Assembly: GCF_900120005.1 (NCBI RefSeq)
Contig: NZ_LT635448.1
Coordinates: 329,151 to 393,150 of the forward strand
Length of the DNA stretch: 64,000 bases
Source of the DNA: Holdemania sp. Marseille-P2844
Lineage (GTDB): Bacteria; Bacillota_I; Bacilli_A; Erysipelotrichales; Erysipelotrichaceae
Reading direction: 5' to 3'
The notes under the pieces are model-generated. The model did not search any database. It was not told the DNA's origin and was given only the letters and a program-made list of their open reading frames with translations. Shown here one piece after another: positions 1 through 8,686 of this stretch. A program made the translations under genes and the position numbers. Positions within the stretch are counted from its first letter, which is position 1; every line of letters begins with the position of its first letter.

Positions 1-464
1 TCTGGGGATCCTGGCGGATTGTCGCAACCGGCATCGGCTTGTCACTGGCCCTGCAGGGCAATGTTCTCGGCCCAATCTTGATGTTAGTGATCTTCAATAT
101 TCCGGCGCATATCTGCCGTTACTATGGCCCGTTCCTCGGCTTCGGTCTGGGCTCCAAGTTCTTAAGTCAGGTTTCAGAATCCGGTTTAATGCAGTTTTTG
201 ACGAAGTGCGCGACGATTGTCGGCCTGATGACCGTGGGAGCGATGACCAGCTCGATGGTTAGTCTGAACATTGCGTATGTCTTTACGATGAATGAGGTAG
301 AAATGTCCGTTCAGTCGTTAATCGATTCGATCATGCCTTCAGCTTTACCGCTGGCGTTGGTCTTCGTCTGCTTCTATTTCCTCAAGAAAGACGTCAAGCC
401 GATCACGATCATTCTCGGCATCATCGCGTTCAGTATTCTGGGGCGGTTTATCGGCCTGGTCTAA
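1..464 (+). CDS. PTS mannose/fructose/sorbose family EIID component, C-terminal part
   Basis: This is the C-terminal end of a membrane permease subunit of a mannose-class PTS; the gene begins before the window and the frame is open from base 3. About 150 residues are visible, with alternating hydrophobic segments and the Gly-rich region typical of EIID (GLMTVGAMTSSMV). EIID works with EIIC to move the sugar through the membrane while EIIAB phosphorylates it. The SIS-domain deglycase 45 bases downstream suggests a fructoselysine or glucoselysine type of system, but the sugar cannot be read from this fragment. Confidence 0.8.
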   Translation, partial: WGSWRIVATGIGLSLALQGNVLGPILMLVIFNIPAHICRYYGPFLGFGLGSKFLSQVSESGLMQFLTKCATIVGLMTVGAMTSSMVSLNIAYVFTMNEVEMSVQSLIDSIMPSALPLALVFVCFYFLKKDVKPITIILGIIAFSILGRFIGLV

Positions 465-509
465 GTGAAGGAAGTACGAAAATACAAATAAACAAGGAGG
501 AATTATTCT

Positions 510-1580
510 ATGGTTACCATGCTTGAAGTCATCAATCGGATCCCGGCGGTCTGCACCGATATTTTAAACCATCGTGAGGAAACATTCGCAGCGCTGACGC
601 AAGCCGTCAAAGCACATCCGGAAATCAATCAGATCTTACTGATCGGCTCCGGCACGTCCAACACCAGCGCCGTCACAGCCCGCCGGTTTATCGAGAAAAC
701 TTCGGGCCTGCAGACGATCTGCGTGCTGCCGAATGAGCTGCTTTACAACTGCTTTGCTTATAATCCGAACGCCTTCTATGTCTTTACTTCCCACTCCGGC
801 ACCTCGACGCTGACCTGCATGGCAGCGGAGAAGATCACAAAGCTGGGCTATTTGACAGCGGCGGTGACCGATGGCGAGGACAGTCCGATCACCAAGATGG
901 TCGACGTCTTTATCAATCAGCGCAATGGGGTTGAGGAATATCTGATGCGCACGATCGGCTACTGTTCCAGCGTTTTAACTCAGATGTTGATGGGCATGGC
1001 CATCGGGAAAGCCCGCGGCGTGCTGACAGACGATCAGGCAGCGGTCTATCTTGATCAGGCGCAGGCCGGTATCGGACACCATACGGCGATTGTCAGGGAA
1101 GCAATGGCCTGGTTTGATCGGAATCAGGAAAAGCTGATGGCGGCGGAAACCTTCACCCTTTACGGCGTGGATTCGCTGTGGGGTGTAGCATTAGAAGGAG
1201 CGTTAAAGATTCTGGAAATCTCGAAGCGTCGGATTGGCGTCGGCTATGAATTTGACGATGGCATGCATGGTCCGACGATGGGCTATACGCCATCCAACTG
1301 CGTCATTGTCCTGCATGACGGTGGCCGGGAAGACGTGCGCGCGCATCAGCTGGCGACGTTTGCGAAGAATGAGCTGGGTTATGGCTATCTGATCGGTGAA
1401 AATCCAATCGACGGAAGCGATCTTCCGATTCAGCTGGCGGGTGGGGAATTCATCTTTCTGGAGCTTTCCCCGGTCGTTCAGGTTCTGGCTTACCGGCTGG
1501 CGGTAGATTACGGCATTGATCTGGCGGATATGTCGTATCATTCAGAAACAAAATATTTCAACACGCATAACGAAGCGTAA
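510..1580 (+). CDS. SIS-domain sugar-phosphate deglycase/isomerase (FrlB/GfrF-like)
   Basis: A 356-residue protein with two SIS (sugar isomerase) domains like the isomerase half of GlmS. Phosphosugar-binding signatures are visible: GSGTSNTSA near residue 46 and TSHSGTST near residue 93, with a second SIS domain from about residue 205. A ribosome site (AAGGAGG) ends 11 bases before the ATG. It follows a mannose-class PTS EIID gene, an arrangement known for glucoselysine-6-phosphate and fructoselysine-6-phosphate deglycases, which split the phosphorylated Amadori compound into sugar phosphate and lysine. That assignment is inferred from context; a plain phosphosugar isomerase or aminotransferase-like enzyme is the alternative. 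Confidence 0.7.
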   Translation: MVTMLEVINRIPAVCTDILNHREETFAALTQAVKAHPEINQILLIGSGTSNTSAVTARRFIEKTSGLQTICVLPNELLYNCFAYNPNAFYVFTSHSGTSTLTCMAAEKITKLGYLTAAVTDGEDSPITKMVDVFINQRNGVEEYLMRTIGYCSSVLTQMLMGMAIGKARGVLTDDQAAVYLDQAQAGIGHHTAIVREAMAWFDRNQEKLMAAETFTLYGVDSLWGVALEGALKILEISKRRIGVGYEFDDGMHGPTMGYTPSNCVIVLHDGGREDVRAHQLATFAKNELGYGYLIGENPIDGSDLPIQLAGGEFIFLELSPVVQVLAYRLAVDYGIDLADMSYHSETKYFNTHNEA

Positions 1581-1607
1581 GGCTTTCTTGCAAGGTTGAA
1601 GGCATCG

Positions 1608-1643
1608 GCAGCCGGGGCGTCGCGTCCTGGCTGTCTTTGTTTT
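1608..1643 (+). terminator. Rho-independent terminator after the PTS/deglycase operon
   Basis: A GC-rich hairpin pairs GCAGCCGGG with TCCTGGCTGT and is followed by a T-rich run (CTTTGTTTT). It sits 28 bases after the deglycase stop and before the MATE gene. Confidence 0.6.
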
Positions 1644-1678
1644 GACGTCAAAGCGGCGGAGGACAGGAGGAAAAGTCA

Positions 1679-3040
1679 ATGCAGAGAAGCAAGAGCCGGT
1701 GGATTGGGGACCGGCAGTTTTACAGGACGGCGCTGGCGGTGGGAATTCCGCTGATGTTTCAGCAGCTGATCACCAGCTCGGTCAATCTGGTGGATAATCT
1801 GATGGTAGGGCAGTTGGGCAACGAGGCCCACAGCGGGGTCGCGGCGGTGAACCGTTTTACGATGATTGCGATTTTCGCGGTGAATGGATTATTAGCTGCC
1901 GCGGCAATTTTTATCGCGCAGTTCTGGGGTGCGGAGGACTCTGAACGGATGAAGCAGACCTTCCGGTTTTCATTGCTTGCGGCTGGTTTTATTCTGATTC
2001 CGTTCTGGCTGGCGGAAGCCGTGGCTCCCGCGTTAATCCTGGGATTTTTTACGAATGTCCCGGAGGTTGTTGCGGCTGGAAGCCGGTATATGGCGATGGC
2101 GGCGTGGACCTTGCCCCCAACGGCGCTTTCGTTAACCGCAGCGAGCGCGATGCGGGCTGCCGGAGAACCTCGCCTGCCGTTAGTGATCAGCGCCGGCGCG
2201 GTTTTAATCAACACGCTGCTGAACTATGGGCTGATCTTTGGCCACTTTGGATTTCCTGCTCTGGGCGTGCGGGGAGCGGCGCTGGCAACAGTGATTGCCC
2301 GATTGATGGAAGCCGCGCTTTATCTTTATTTCCTGAAGCACAAGCCGTTTGCGTTTAAAACCAGCTTGCGCGATTTGTTTGCGATACCACGTTCTTTAGC
2401 GTGGACGATCTTTAAAAAAGCGCTGCCGCTGGCCTTGAACGAACTGATGTGGTCGCTGGGCATGGCAACGTTGTTTAAATTCTATTCCCAACGCGGACCT
2501 GAGGTCATGGCGGAATATTCGATTGCGAATACGATCAGTGACCTGTTCTTTGTCTTGTTTGGCGGATTGGCTACGGCAACCACGATTCTGGTTTCCAAGC
2601 CTTTAGGCGCGGATCGGATGGAAGAAGCGCGGGATCGGGCCTATCAGCTTCTGGCTTTTTCAGTCTTTCTCGCGGTTCTTTTTTCCTTTGTGATGTTTGG
2701 AACTTCGTTTGTCGTACCGTCCTGGTATCAGGTCAGTGCGCAGGCCAAACAGATTGCAGCTCAAATGCTGCGGGTCATGGCAGTGATGTTCTGGACCTAT
2801 ACCGCAAATACGCAATGTTATTTCATCTTACGGGCCGGCGGGGATACGCGCTCCACTCTGTTTGTGGATTCTGGGTTTATGTGGCTGGTGAATCTTCCAT
2901 TGATCGGGATGCTGACGTATTTTACCGGATTGAATATCATGCAGATGTATTTGATCGGACAAATGACCGAGTTGGCAAAGTTAACGTTGGCTTATCATTT
3001 GGTCCGGAAAGAGAAGTGGCTTGTCAATCTGACGGAATGA
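1679..3040 (+). CDS. MATE family multidrug/metabolite efflux transporter
   Basis: A 453-residue integral membrane protein with about 12 hydrophobic helices in two homologous halves, the normal MATE length. The N-terminal signature MFQQLITSSVNLVDNLMVG is typical of the family, where the first helices line the export cavity. MATE proteins export cationic drugs or metabolites using Na+ or H+ gradients. An AGGAGG site lies just upstream of the ATG. It stands alone between a terminator and small unknown genes, so its substrate is unclear. A second, only distantly similar MATE gene lies at 24616. Confidence 0.85.
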   Translation: MQRSKSRWIGDRQFYRTALAVGIPLMFQQLITSSVNLVDNLMVGQLGNEAHSGVAAVNRFTMIAIFAVNGLLAAAAIFIAQFWGAEDSERMKQTFRFSLLAAGFILIPFWLAEAVAPALILGFFTNVPEVVAAGSRYMAMAAWTLPPTALSLTAASAMRAAGEPRLPLVISAGAVLINTLLNYGLIFGHFGFPALGVRGAALATVIARLMEAALYLYFLKHKPFAFKTSLRDLFAIPRSLAWTIFKKALPLALNELMWSLGMATLFKFYSQRGPEVMAEYSIANTISDLFFVLFGGLATATTILVSKPLGADRMEEARDRAYQLLAFSVFLAVLFSFVMFGTSFVVPSWYQVSAQAKQIAAQMLRVMAVMFWTYTANTQCYFILRAGGDTRSTLFVDSGFMWLVNLPLIGMLTYFTGLNIMQMYLIGQMTELAKLTLAYHLVRKEKWLVNLTE

Positions 3041-3185
3041 TCTACAAATTTTAAAGATCATGGACTCCTTTTCTGCTGGAAGAAAATTGGAAACACATGA
3101 TCCAGACTGAGAAAAATATCGTTGTCCATAGCCGTTTTGCGTGATAAGATGAAGAAAAATAAAACTTATGAAAGAAGAGAATATC

Positions 3186-3503
3186 ATGGATGCGCTGGAG
3201 ATATTGAATGCGAACTGGAAAGCGGAAGACGGAAGCTTCCTTTATTATTTCCATGAAGAAAATAATTTTCATGAAGCGGCATTTCTGGAACTATGCGGCT
3301 GTATTTCCTCTTTATCCCGGCTTCGTCCACGTGATCAGGCAGTTTCCTCTAAAATCGTCTTTGTTTATGGGCAAGTGTTAAAACATCTTCTCTATCATTT
3401 TGATCCTCAGGATCTGAGTTCAATTTCCAATCTGCCTTCCGATAACAGTGAAAAGCTGGAACTACTTGAAAAAACTGTGTTTCATTACTTTCAATGTGAT
3501 TGA
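3186..3503 (+). CDS. Hypothetical protein, 105 aa
   Basis: I do not recognise this protein. It is about 105 residues long, predicted soluble and acidic, with several aromatic residues and two Cys near the middle (ELCGCISS). The ATG at 3186 is preferred because an AGAAGAG ribosome-like site precedes it; an in-frame ATG at 3168 would add six residues. It lies alone between the MATE transporter and a frameshifted small gene, in sequence more AT-rich than its neighbours. Confidence 0.5.
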   Translation: MDALEILNANWKAEDGSFLYYFHEENNFHEAAFLELCGCISSLSRLRPRDQAVSSKIVFVYGQVLKHLLYHFDPQDLSSISNLPSDNSEKLELLEKTVFHYFQCD

Positions 3504-3600
3504 GAAAAACAAAGAGCGTCGATCCGAGCTGATTGATTCGATTTTCAGATTATAGATGTGTTTGCATGAACAGGCAAGTCATTGAGGGGATGAGGAGAAT

Positions 3601-3902
3601 ATGAAGAATATTCTGACAGGCGGATTTCTAACCATCGGCGGCATACTTTTAATGCAAATCAAGCGAGTTAACGATTTATTTCTTTCGATGGGCGGTCTTC
3701 GCGGCGCGCCTGAATTTGGTCTGTTGATCAGCGGCCTGCCCGACGATGAAGAAAATCAGCGTTGTTTAAAGGTGTCATCGACTCAGAATCTCTGTTGAAT
3801 TCAAGCCTTTCCGCCGTTATTGATCAATTAAAAATTCAGGAATTAAAACCGGAATACATTGTCGAAGCGTTTAGCTTCGCTAAAGCGCAAAGCATGGTAT
3901 AA
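3601..3902 (+). pseudogene. Frameshifted small gene, about 100 aa if restored
   Basis: An ATG with a good ribosome site (GATGAGGAGAA) opens a frame beginning with a hydrophobic segment (ILTGGFLTIGGILLM), but it stops at 3798. From about 3765 a second frame continues with plausible protein (LFKGVIDSESLLNSSLS) to a stop at 3900-3902. Joining the two at about 3760-3768 gives one protein of about 100 residues, so one base has probably been lost or gained. It may be a real decayed gene or a sequencing error. The product is not recognised. Its last codons overlap the likely glyA -10 element. Confidence 0.5.
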
Positions 3903-3903
3903 T
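3898..3903 (+). promoter_or_regulatory. Probable -10 element of the glyA promoter
   Basis: A perfect TATAAT lies 36 bases before the glyA ATG. The -35 region at 16-18 bases spacing (around CTTCGC) is weak, so the promoter call rests mainly on the -10 and its position. Confidence 0.4.
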
Positions 3904-3938
3904 CAAGACATTAAGAACGAGAAAGAGAGGATCTTGAT

Positions 3939-5168
3939 ATGCATGATGCCGCAGTCCGCAAGGCGATTGAGCTGGAAACTCAGCGCCAGACCCATAACAT
4001 TGAATTAATCGCTTCTGAAAACTATGTCTCCCGGGATGTTTTGGAAGCCGTCGGTTCCATCCTGACCAACAAATACGCCGAAGGTTATCCGGGACGGCGC
4101 TATTACGGCGGCTGTGTGGACGTCGATATCATTGAAAATCTGGCCCGCGACCGGCTGTGCGAATTATTTCATGCCGAACATGCCAACGTCCAGCCGCATT
4201 CCGGCTCCCAGGCCAACATGGCGGTGTATATGACAATCTTACAGCCGGGCGATAAAGTGCTGGGCATGGATTTAAGCTCCGGCGGCCATCTGACGCATGG
4301 GCATCAGCTGAATTTCTCCGGTCGGCTGTACGAGTTCCACAGCTACGGCGTGGATAAAGAAACCGAACAAATTAATTATGAGGAACTGCGCCGGATCGCT
4401 CTGGAGGTGAAGCCGAAGCTGATTGTGGCCGGCGCCAGCGCCTATCCGCGGGAGATTGACTTTAAGAAATTCCGGGAAATTGCCGATGAAGCTGGCGCGT
4501 ACCTGATGGTCGATATGGCGCATATTGCCGGTTTAGTCGCGGCAGGGCTGCACATGAGCCCGGTGCCTTATGCCCATTTCGTCACGTCCACAACCCATAA
4601 AACCCTGCGCGGCCCGCGCGGCGGCATCATTCTGTGCAAACAGGAATTTGCCAGAGATCTCGACCGCAACGTCTTCCCGGGCATTCAGGGCGGCCCGCTG
4701 ATGCATGTGATCGCTGGAAAAGCGGTGTGCTTCGGCGAGGCGCTGAAGTCAGAATTCACCGATTATGCCCGCCAGATCATGGCCAACTGTCAGGCTTTCT
4801 GCAAGACGCTCCAGCAGGAAGGCTTGCGGATTGTGACCGGTGGTACGGATAACCATCTGATCCTGGCTGATGTGAGATCTTCCTATGGCATCACGGGCAA
4901 GCAAGCCGAAGCCCTGCTGGATGAAATCAACATCACCTGCAATAAAAACACGATTCCCTTCGATCAGGAAAAACCGTTTGTGACCAGCGGTATCCGATTG
5001 GGCAGTGCGGCGATGACGACGCGCGGCTTTCAGGAAGAGGAATTCCGTCAGGTTGCCCGCTGGATTACGATGGTGCTCAAGCACCCGGAAGACGAAGCTT
5101 TGAAAGCGAAGCTGCGTCAGGAAGTCATTGAAATGACCTCGCGCTATCCGCTGATCCGGGAATCCTGA
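3939..5168 (+). CDS. glyA: Serine hydroxymethyltransferase
   Basis: A PLP-dependent enzyme that interconverts serine and glycine with tetrahydrofolate, supplying one-carbon units. It is 409 residues, the normal bacterial length. The PLP lysine motif [14 protein letters not shown] is visible near residue 220, with N-terminal LIASENYVS and YPGRRYYGG signatures. The ribosome site is GAGAGG before the ATG at 3939. It is a single-gene unit with its own -10 and a strong terminator. In Bacillus glyA sits next to rpiB, upp and the atp operon; here those genes lie about 42 kb downstream. Confidence 0.97.
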   Translation: MHDAAVRKAIELETQRQTHNIELIASENYVSRDVLEAVGSILTNKYAEGYPGRRYYGGCVDVDIIENLARDRLCELFHAEHANVQPHSGSQANMAVYMTILQPGDKVLGMDLSSGGHLTHGHQLNFSGRLYEFHSYGVDKETEQINYEELRRIALEVKPKLIVAGASAYPREIDFKKFREIADEAGAYLMVDMAHIAGLVAAGLHMSPVPYAHFVTSTTHKTLRGPRGGIILCKQEFARDLDRNVFPGIQGGPLMHVIAGKAVCFGEALKSEFTDYARQIMANCQAFCKTLQQEGLRIVTGGTDNHLILADVRSSYGITGKQAEALLDEINITCNKNTIPFDQEKPFVTSGIRLGSAAMTTRGFQEEEFRQVARWITMVLKHPEDEALKAKLRQEVIEMTSRYPLIRES

Positions 5169-5192
5169 ATGACGCGGTAGCCGAAGGGAAAC

Positions 5193-5249
5193 AAAAAGTC
5201 CTGAGCTGTAATGGAATCATCCGATTTCCAGACAGCGCGGGACTTTTTT
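5193..5249. terminator. Bidirectional terminator between glyA and the histidine kinase
   Basis: The arms AAAAAGTCC at 5193 and GGACTTTTTT at about 5240 pair around a GC-containing inner stem (GAGCTGT with ACAGCGC). T-runs occur on both strands, so it can end both glyA (+) and the convergent two-component operon (-). Confidence 0.8.
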
Positions 5250-5294
5250 ACAGAATTTTTGAAATTGCCGAATTCGCCTCTGCCGGAGAGAAAA

Positions 5295-6635
5295 TCAGGC
5301 GGCGGCAGGTAAATTCAACAACAGGTTGACGGTAAACGTATCATCGTTCGGCGTGATTTTTAAAACACCGTGATATTTTGTGCATAATGTGCGGATGGAA
5401 GAAAGACCGATGCCTTCCCCTTCCCGCTTGGACGACAGGAACGTCTCATCCTGCTTCTGGATCTGACCATTATAGCTGTTGCGGCATTGCAGAACCAGTC
5501 CGTTATTTCCCTGCATCCGGCTTTTGATCTCGATGAACTGTGTTTCCCCCGCTTTTTGCCGTAAACAAGCCTCAATCGCATTTTCCAGCATGTTGCCCAG
5601 AATCACGGTTAAATCCGTATCCTTGATCGCCAATGCCGGCGGCAATACGATCGACGAAGTAAATTCAATTCCACTCTCCTCTGCCATCTCCATGTAATAC
5701 CGCACGATGGCGCTGAATAACAAATTCTCGCAGACCGGCGTTTTCACCGAAGATTCAAAATTGTTGATGAACTGATTCAGTGAATCCCGCAGTTTTTCCG
5801 TTTCCCCATGATCCATATACGTCTTCAGCGTCAGCAGGTAATGATGCAGATCATGCCGCGTCTGCCGTGTAGTGGCGATGCTGGCGGCCAGCCGTTCCGC
5901 CTGCTTGTTGCGGATCAGCACCTGATACTCCTGGACCTGCAGCTGCTGCTGGAGCTGCCGTTTTTCTTCGTTGAAATTGATCATGCTGAGGGTGGCGTAA
6001 TAGGAGAGAAACGTCCCCGCAGTCCAGACGATCGCCAACAACAGCGGGGATGTGATCTCGCTGTGCAGCACGGTGATCGACGAGGTAAACCCCAGCCGGT
6101 AAATAAGATAGAACGAAGCGGGAATCAGCCATAACATACTCCAGATTTCCGGCGTGTCCTCATGTTCCCAGACCGGCAGGACCTGATGGCAGAGAAAATG
6201 CGCCATTAACGGAGCACTGAGGGCAAAGACGAGAATCCGGCAGAGCGAAACCAGCCCCACTGCCGATAAACCGGTAAAAAGCGGCCCGCAATGGATCTCC
6301 AGAATTTCCGAGAACATTAAGACAATATCGGAATAATTCTCAATCAACAAGATCAGAAACAGGAGCTTGCGCATCGACGTGCGCAGGATGTGATAGGCCA
6401 GAAAGAGACAGACCCCAAGGAAGAAACAGGTAAACGGAAACATCCAGATCGAATCGATTCCATACGTTTCGCCTAAAAGATAAACGCTCAGCGTCGTTCC
6501 CAGATAAAGCAGGAATGCATACAGCACACTTTGACGGAAGGAACAGCGCAGATGATTCCGAAACGGAATTAAGATCAAAAACAAATAGGGCGCCAGCCGG
6601 GTGCCCAAGCTTAAAAAGTAATCCGGAAGCGACAT
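5295..6635 (-). CDS. GHKL sensor histidine kinase (AgrC/LytS-like, LytTR-linked)
   Basis: A 446-residue membrane sensor kinase. The N-terminal half (about residues 10-220) contains six or seven hydrophobic helices, followed by a coiled linker and the dimerisation/phosphoacceptor region RHDLHHY near residue 262. The C-terminal HATPase region carries the N box (NMLENAIEA) and G box (GEGIGLSS). This layout is typical of quorum- or peptide-sensing kinases paired with LytTR regulators. It begins four bases after the regulator stop, with its ribosome site inside the regulator's end, so the two are co-transcribed. Its signal and targets are not evident; the neighbouring PTS cluster is a possible but unproven target. 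Confidence 0.88.
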   Translation of the reverse strand: MSLPDYFLSLGTRLAPYLFLILIPFRNHLRCSFRQSVLYAFLLYLGTTLSVYLLGETYGIDSIWMFPFTCFFLGVCLFLAYHILRTSMRKLLFLILLIENYSDIVLMFSEILEIHCGPLFTGLSAVGLVSLCRILVFALSAPLMAHFLCHQVLPVWEHEDTPEIWSMLWLIPASFYLIYRLGFTSSITVLHSEITSPLLLAIVWTAGTFLSYYATLSMINFNEEKRQLQQQLQVQEYQVLIRNKQAERLAASIATTRQTRHDLHHYLLTLKTYMDHGETEKLRDSLNQFINNFESSVKTPVCENLLFSAIVRYYMEMAEESGIEFTSSIVLPPALAIKDTDLTVILGNMLENAIEACLRQKAGETQFIEIKSRMQGNNGLVLQCRNSYNGQIQKQDETFLSSKREGEGIGLSSIRTLCTKYHGVLKITPNDDTFTVNLLLNLPAAA

Positions 6636-6639
6636 AGGC

Positions 6640-7356
6640 TTACCCCTCGCTCAGGCGTTTAAACGAATAATCGGCATACGCCTGCCGGATTTCACTCTTG
6701 CGCGCACGGTTGATCGGGATCTGCACCTGATCCTTCATCAAAAAGTCATGATCGTCCATCTGCTGCACATAATCCATGTTGATCATGCAGTTGCGGTAGG
6801 GACTGAGAAACTGTTTGTATTTCAAAAGCAGCGGTGAAAATTCCGCGAAGGACATATAGGTTTTGATCATCCGGCCGGGCGTATGGATTTGAATGTAATG
6901 ATTGTAATAGTCGGTATACATGATATCGCGGATTAAAATGCGCGACATGATCCGGCCTTCCTTGACTTCGATGTAATGATTGCGGGAACGAATCGACTTT
7001 TCGCTCAAGCGCAGAACTTCGTCAAGTTTGTCCTGCTCGATGGGCTTGACCAGATAATGAAAAGCCCGCACATCATAGCTCTCAATCGCATAGTCGCGGC
7101 TGGAGGTGGTGAACACGATTAAAGAACTGACGTTGTTTCCCCGCAGCGTCCGGGCCACGGTCATGCCGTCGATTTCGTTCATGAAAATATCCAGGAAAAT
7201 GATATCCCAGTCCGTACGTGAAGCCAACAGAAATTCATTTCCTGAAGAAAATGAACGGATCTCATAGATCAGCGATTCGCGTAGGCAGAAATTTTGAATT
7301 TTTTCAGCCAGCAGCTTCCGATCTTCTGCTGAGTCGTCGATAACCGCAATTTTCAT
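6640..7356 (-). CDS. LytTR family response regulator
   Basis: A 238-residue regulator. The receiver domain (residues 1-125) has acidic residues D7 and D8 and phosphoacceptor D56 in the motif FLDIFM. A LytTR DNA-binding domain fills residues about 140-235, including RNCMINMDYV. The start is the ATG at 7354-7356, where MKIAVIDD begins and an AAAGGAG site lies 8 bases upstream; a longer in-frame extension has no ribosome site and reads as non-protein. It is the first gene of the minus-strand operon with the histidine kinase. LytTR regulators usually bind pairs of direct repeats upstream of their targets. Confidence 0.9.
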   Translation of the reverse strand: MKIAVIDDSAEDRKLLAEKIQNFCLRESLIYEIRSFSSGNEFLLASRTDWDIIFLDIFMNEIDGMTVARTLRGNNVSSLIVFTTSSRDYAIESYDVRAFHYLVKPIEQDKLDEVLRLSEKSIRSRNHYIEVKEGRIMSRILIRDIMYTDYYNHYIQIHTPGRMIKTYMSFAEFSPLLLKYKQFLSPYRNCMINMDYVQQMDDHDFLMKDQVQIPINRARKSEIRQAYADYSFKRLSEG

Positions 7357-8073
7357 AACGATTGCTCCTTTCGATCCGCATGCAAGCCGATGCATGATCG
7401 GGATAAGGGAATGGATTGTTCGATTTCCTTTGTTTTCTTTATTATAACAGATTTTTTTTAACAATTTTTATTTTATGATTAATTTGATAATAAATTGTTA
7501 AAAAAACAGGAATGCCTAATCTGTGAAGCAACAAAAAGCCTGAATTATAAGGCAAATCTGAACTTTGAACGGCTGAGGCTGAAATCCTGTTTTATTATAT
7601 CATTAGCGAAGGATTGAAAATTGTACAGCCTCAAAACTCTGAAATGTGTTGCTTTTTCTTTTCAGAGGAGTCGATCCGTTTTCGTTCCCGCGTCTAAAAC
7701 ACCAATGAATCCAAAGCGAACGGCCAGGGCTGAAAATCATCCTGTCCATCCGTTCTTTCTTCTGCTTTTTTCTTCAAAAAAAGTCTGGAAAAATGTTGCT
7801 TTATGATAAAAAATCTCAAGCTAATATCATAAAGTTTTGAGCCGGATCAAAAAGGAGGAGGGATGGACTTTGCCTGTTTTCCCTCTTGACGTCAGGAATA
7901 TCCTTAATACAGGCTGGGGACAGATCGGAAAAGTCCGGTATCAATCCAGCTCGCCGGCTGCGGCTGTTTAACGATTTATAAAGTGATAATTAAGTGCAGT
8001 TTAAGCTTACATTCAAACCGGCAGCGGTGCAAAGACCACGGTCTCTTCGAAGTAAAAAAATGGAAAATTCTTA
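7357..8073. other. Long intergenic region upstream of the two-component operon and PTS operon A
   Basis: About 700 bases without a convincing gene; a 61-residue open frame at 7621 has no ribosome site or protein-like composition. On the minus strand a TATAAT lies at 7441-7446 and could serve the regulator operon. Next to it, perfect 10-base inverted arms TTAACAATTT (7458-7467) and AAATTGTTAA (7492-7501) could be an operator. I see nothing else recognisable. Confidence 0.4.
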
Positions 8074-8103
8074 TTGACAACTTCTCGTGGTATCGCTTAC
8101 AAT
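8074..8103 (+). promoter_or_regulatory. Promoter of PTS/M81 operon A
   Basis: TTGACA at 8074-8079 and TACAAT at 8098-8103 are separated by 18 bases. The sequence around the -10 (ATCGCTTACAAT) is repeated at the promoter of operon B (31367-31395), which argues for common control. Confidence 0.8.
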
Positions 8104-8115
8104 GACGGTGTAATT

Positions 8116-8148
8116 GGATTGTTATTGTTCAATAAAACAAGCAAAACC
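8116..8148 (+). promoter_or_regulatory. Ribonucleic antiterminator (RAT) site, LicT/BglG type
   Basis: The transcript begins with GGATTGTTATTG and closes with CAAGCAAAACC, matching the LicT/SacT-type RAT hairpin. The 3' part overlaps the 5' arm of the terminator that follows, so binding of the antiterminator protein should block terminator formation. The antiterminator itself is encoded at 8687. Confidence 0.9.
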
Positions 8149-8196
8149 AATTTGCAAGAGGACTTTTATGTCTTCTCTGCAAATTGGTTTTTTCTT
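8143..8196 (+). terminator. Conditional terminator controlled by the RAT
   Basis: The arms AACCAATTTGCA-GAG and CTC-TGCAAATTGGTT pair and are followed by a T-rich run. The first arm shares bases with the RAT, the usual mutually exclusive arrangement. A ribosome site for EIIA (CCAAGGAGG) follows directly. Confidence 0.9.
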
Positions 8197-8216
8197 TTTT
8201 CCAAGGAGGTTTAGCG

Positions 8217-8660
8217 ATGGAAATCTGTTATAGCCCGTTAGCGGGCAAAACGGTCAATCTGGACCATGTTGCGGATGAAATGTTTTCTCAGCGGATGCTG
8301 GGGGATGGAATTGCGGTCGAACCGGAAGCCAGTGAAATTTACAGTCCGGTCGCCGGCGAGATCACGATGGTTTATGAAACCCAGCACGCAATCGGCATTA
8401 AAACGGAGAAGGATGTTGAAATTCTGCTGCATATCGGCATCGACACCGTCATGTTGGGGGGAACGCCATTTAAAACAAAGGTGCAGGTCGGCGATCATGT
8501 GCGTCCGGGCGATCTTCTGACGCTTGTCGATTGGGATTACATCCGGAAGAAAGGCTGCGACACGATCGTTCCGATTCTGGCAATCAACCGCAAAGTAAAG
8601 CTGCTGAAAGGTGAGGAAAATGTAAAACCGGGCGAAGCTTTATTTGAAATCGAAGCATAA
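8217..8660 (+). CDS. PTS glucose-family EIIA component
   Basis: A 147-residue single-domain EIIA(Glc/Crr-like) protein. It accepts phosphate from HPr and passes it to the EIIB domain. Both conserved histidines are present: H57 in TQHAIG and phosphoacceptor H72 in LLHIGIDTV. The ATG at 8217 is chosen because AAGGAGG lies 8 bases before it. It is first in operon A, followed by the antiterminator and the EIIBC permease, which lacks its own EIIA domain, so this is presumably its partner. Confidence 0.93.
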   Translation: MEICYSPLAGKTVNLDHVADEMFSQRMLGDGIAVEPEASEIYSPVAGEITMVYETQHAIGIKTEKDVEILLHIGIDTVMLGGTPFKTKVQVGDHVRPGDLLTLVDWDYIRKKGCDTIVPILAINRKVKLLKGEENVKPGEALFEIEA

Positions 8661-8686
8661 CGTAACGCGGAAAGCGAGGTGGCTCT

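Noticed and set aside
7621..7806. 61-codon open frame in the long intergenic region
   Set aside because: No ribosome site, start is TTG, and the composition is not protein-like.
8184..8216. N-terminal extension of EIIA inside the terminator
   Set aside because: It would begin in the terminator stem; the ATG at 8217 has the ribosome site.
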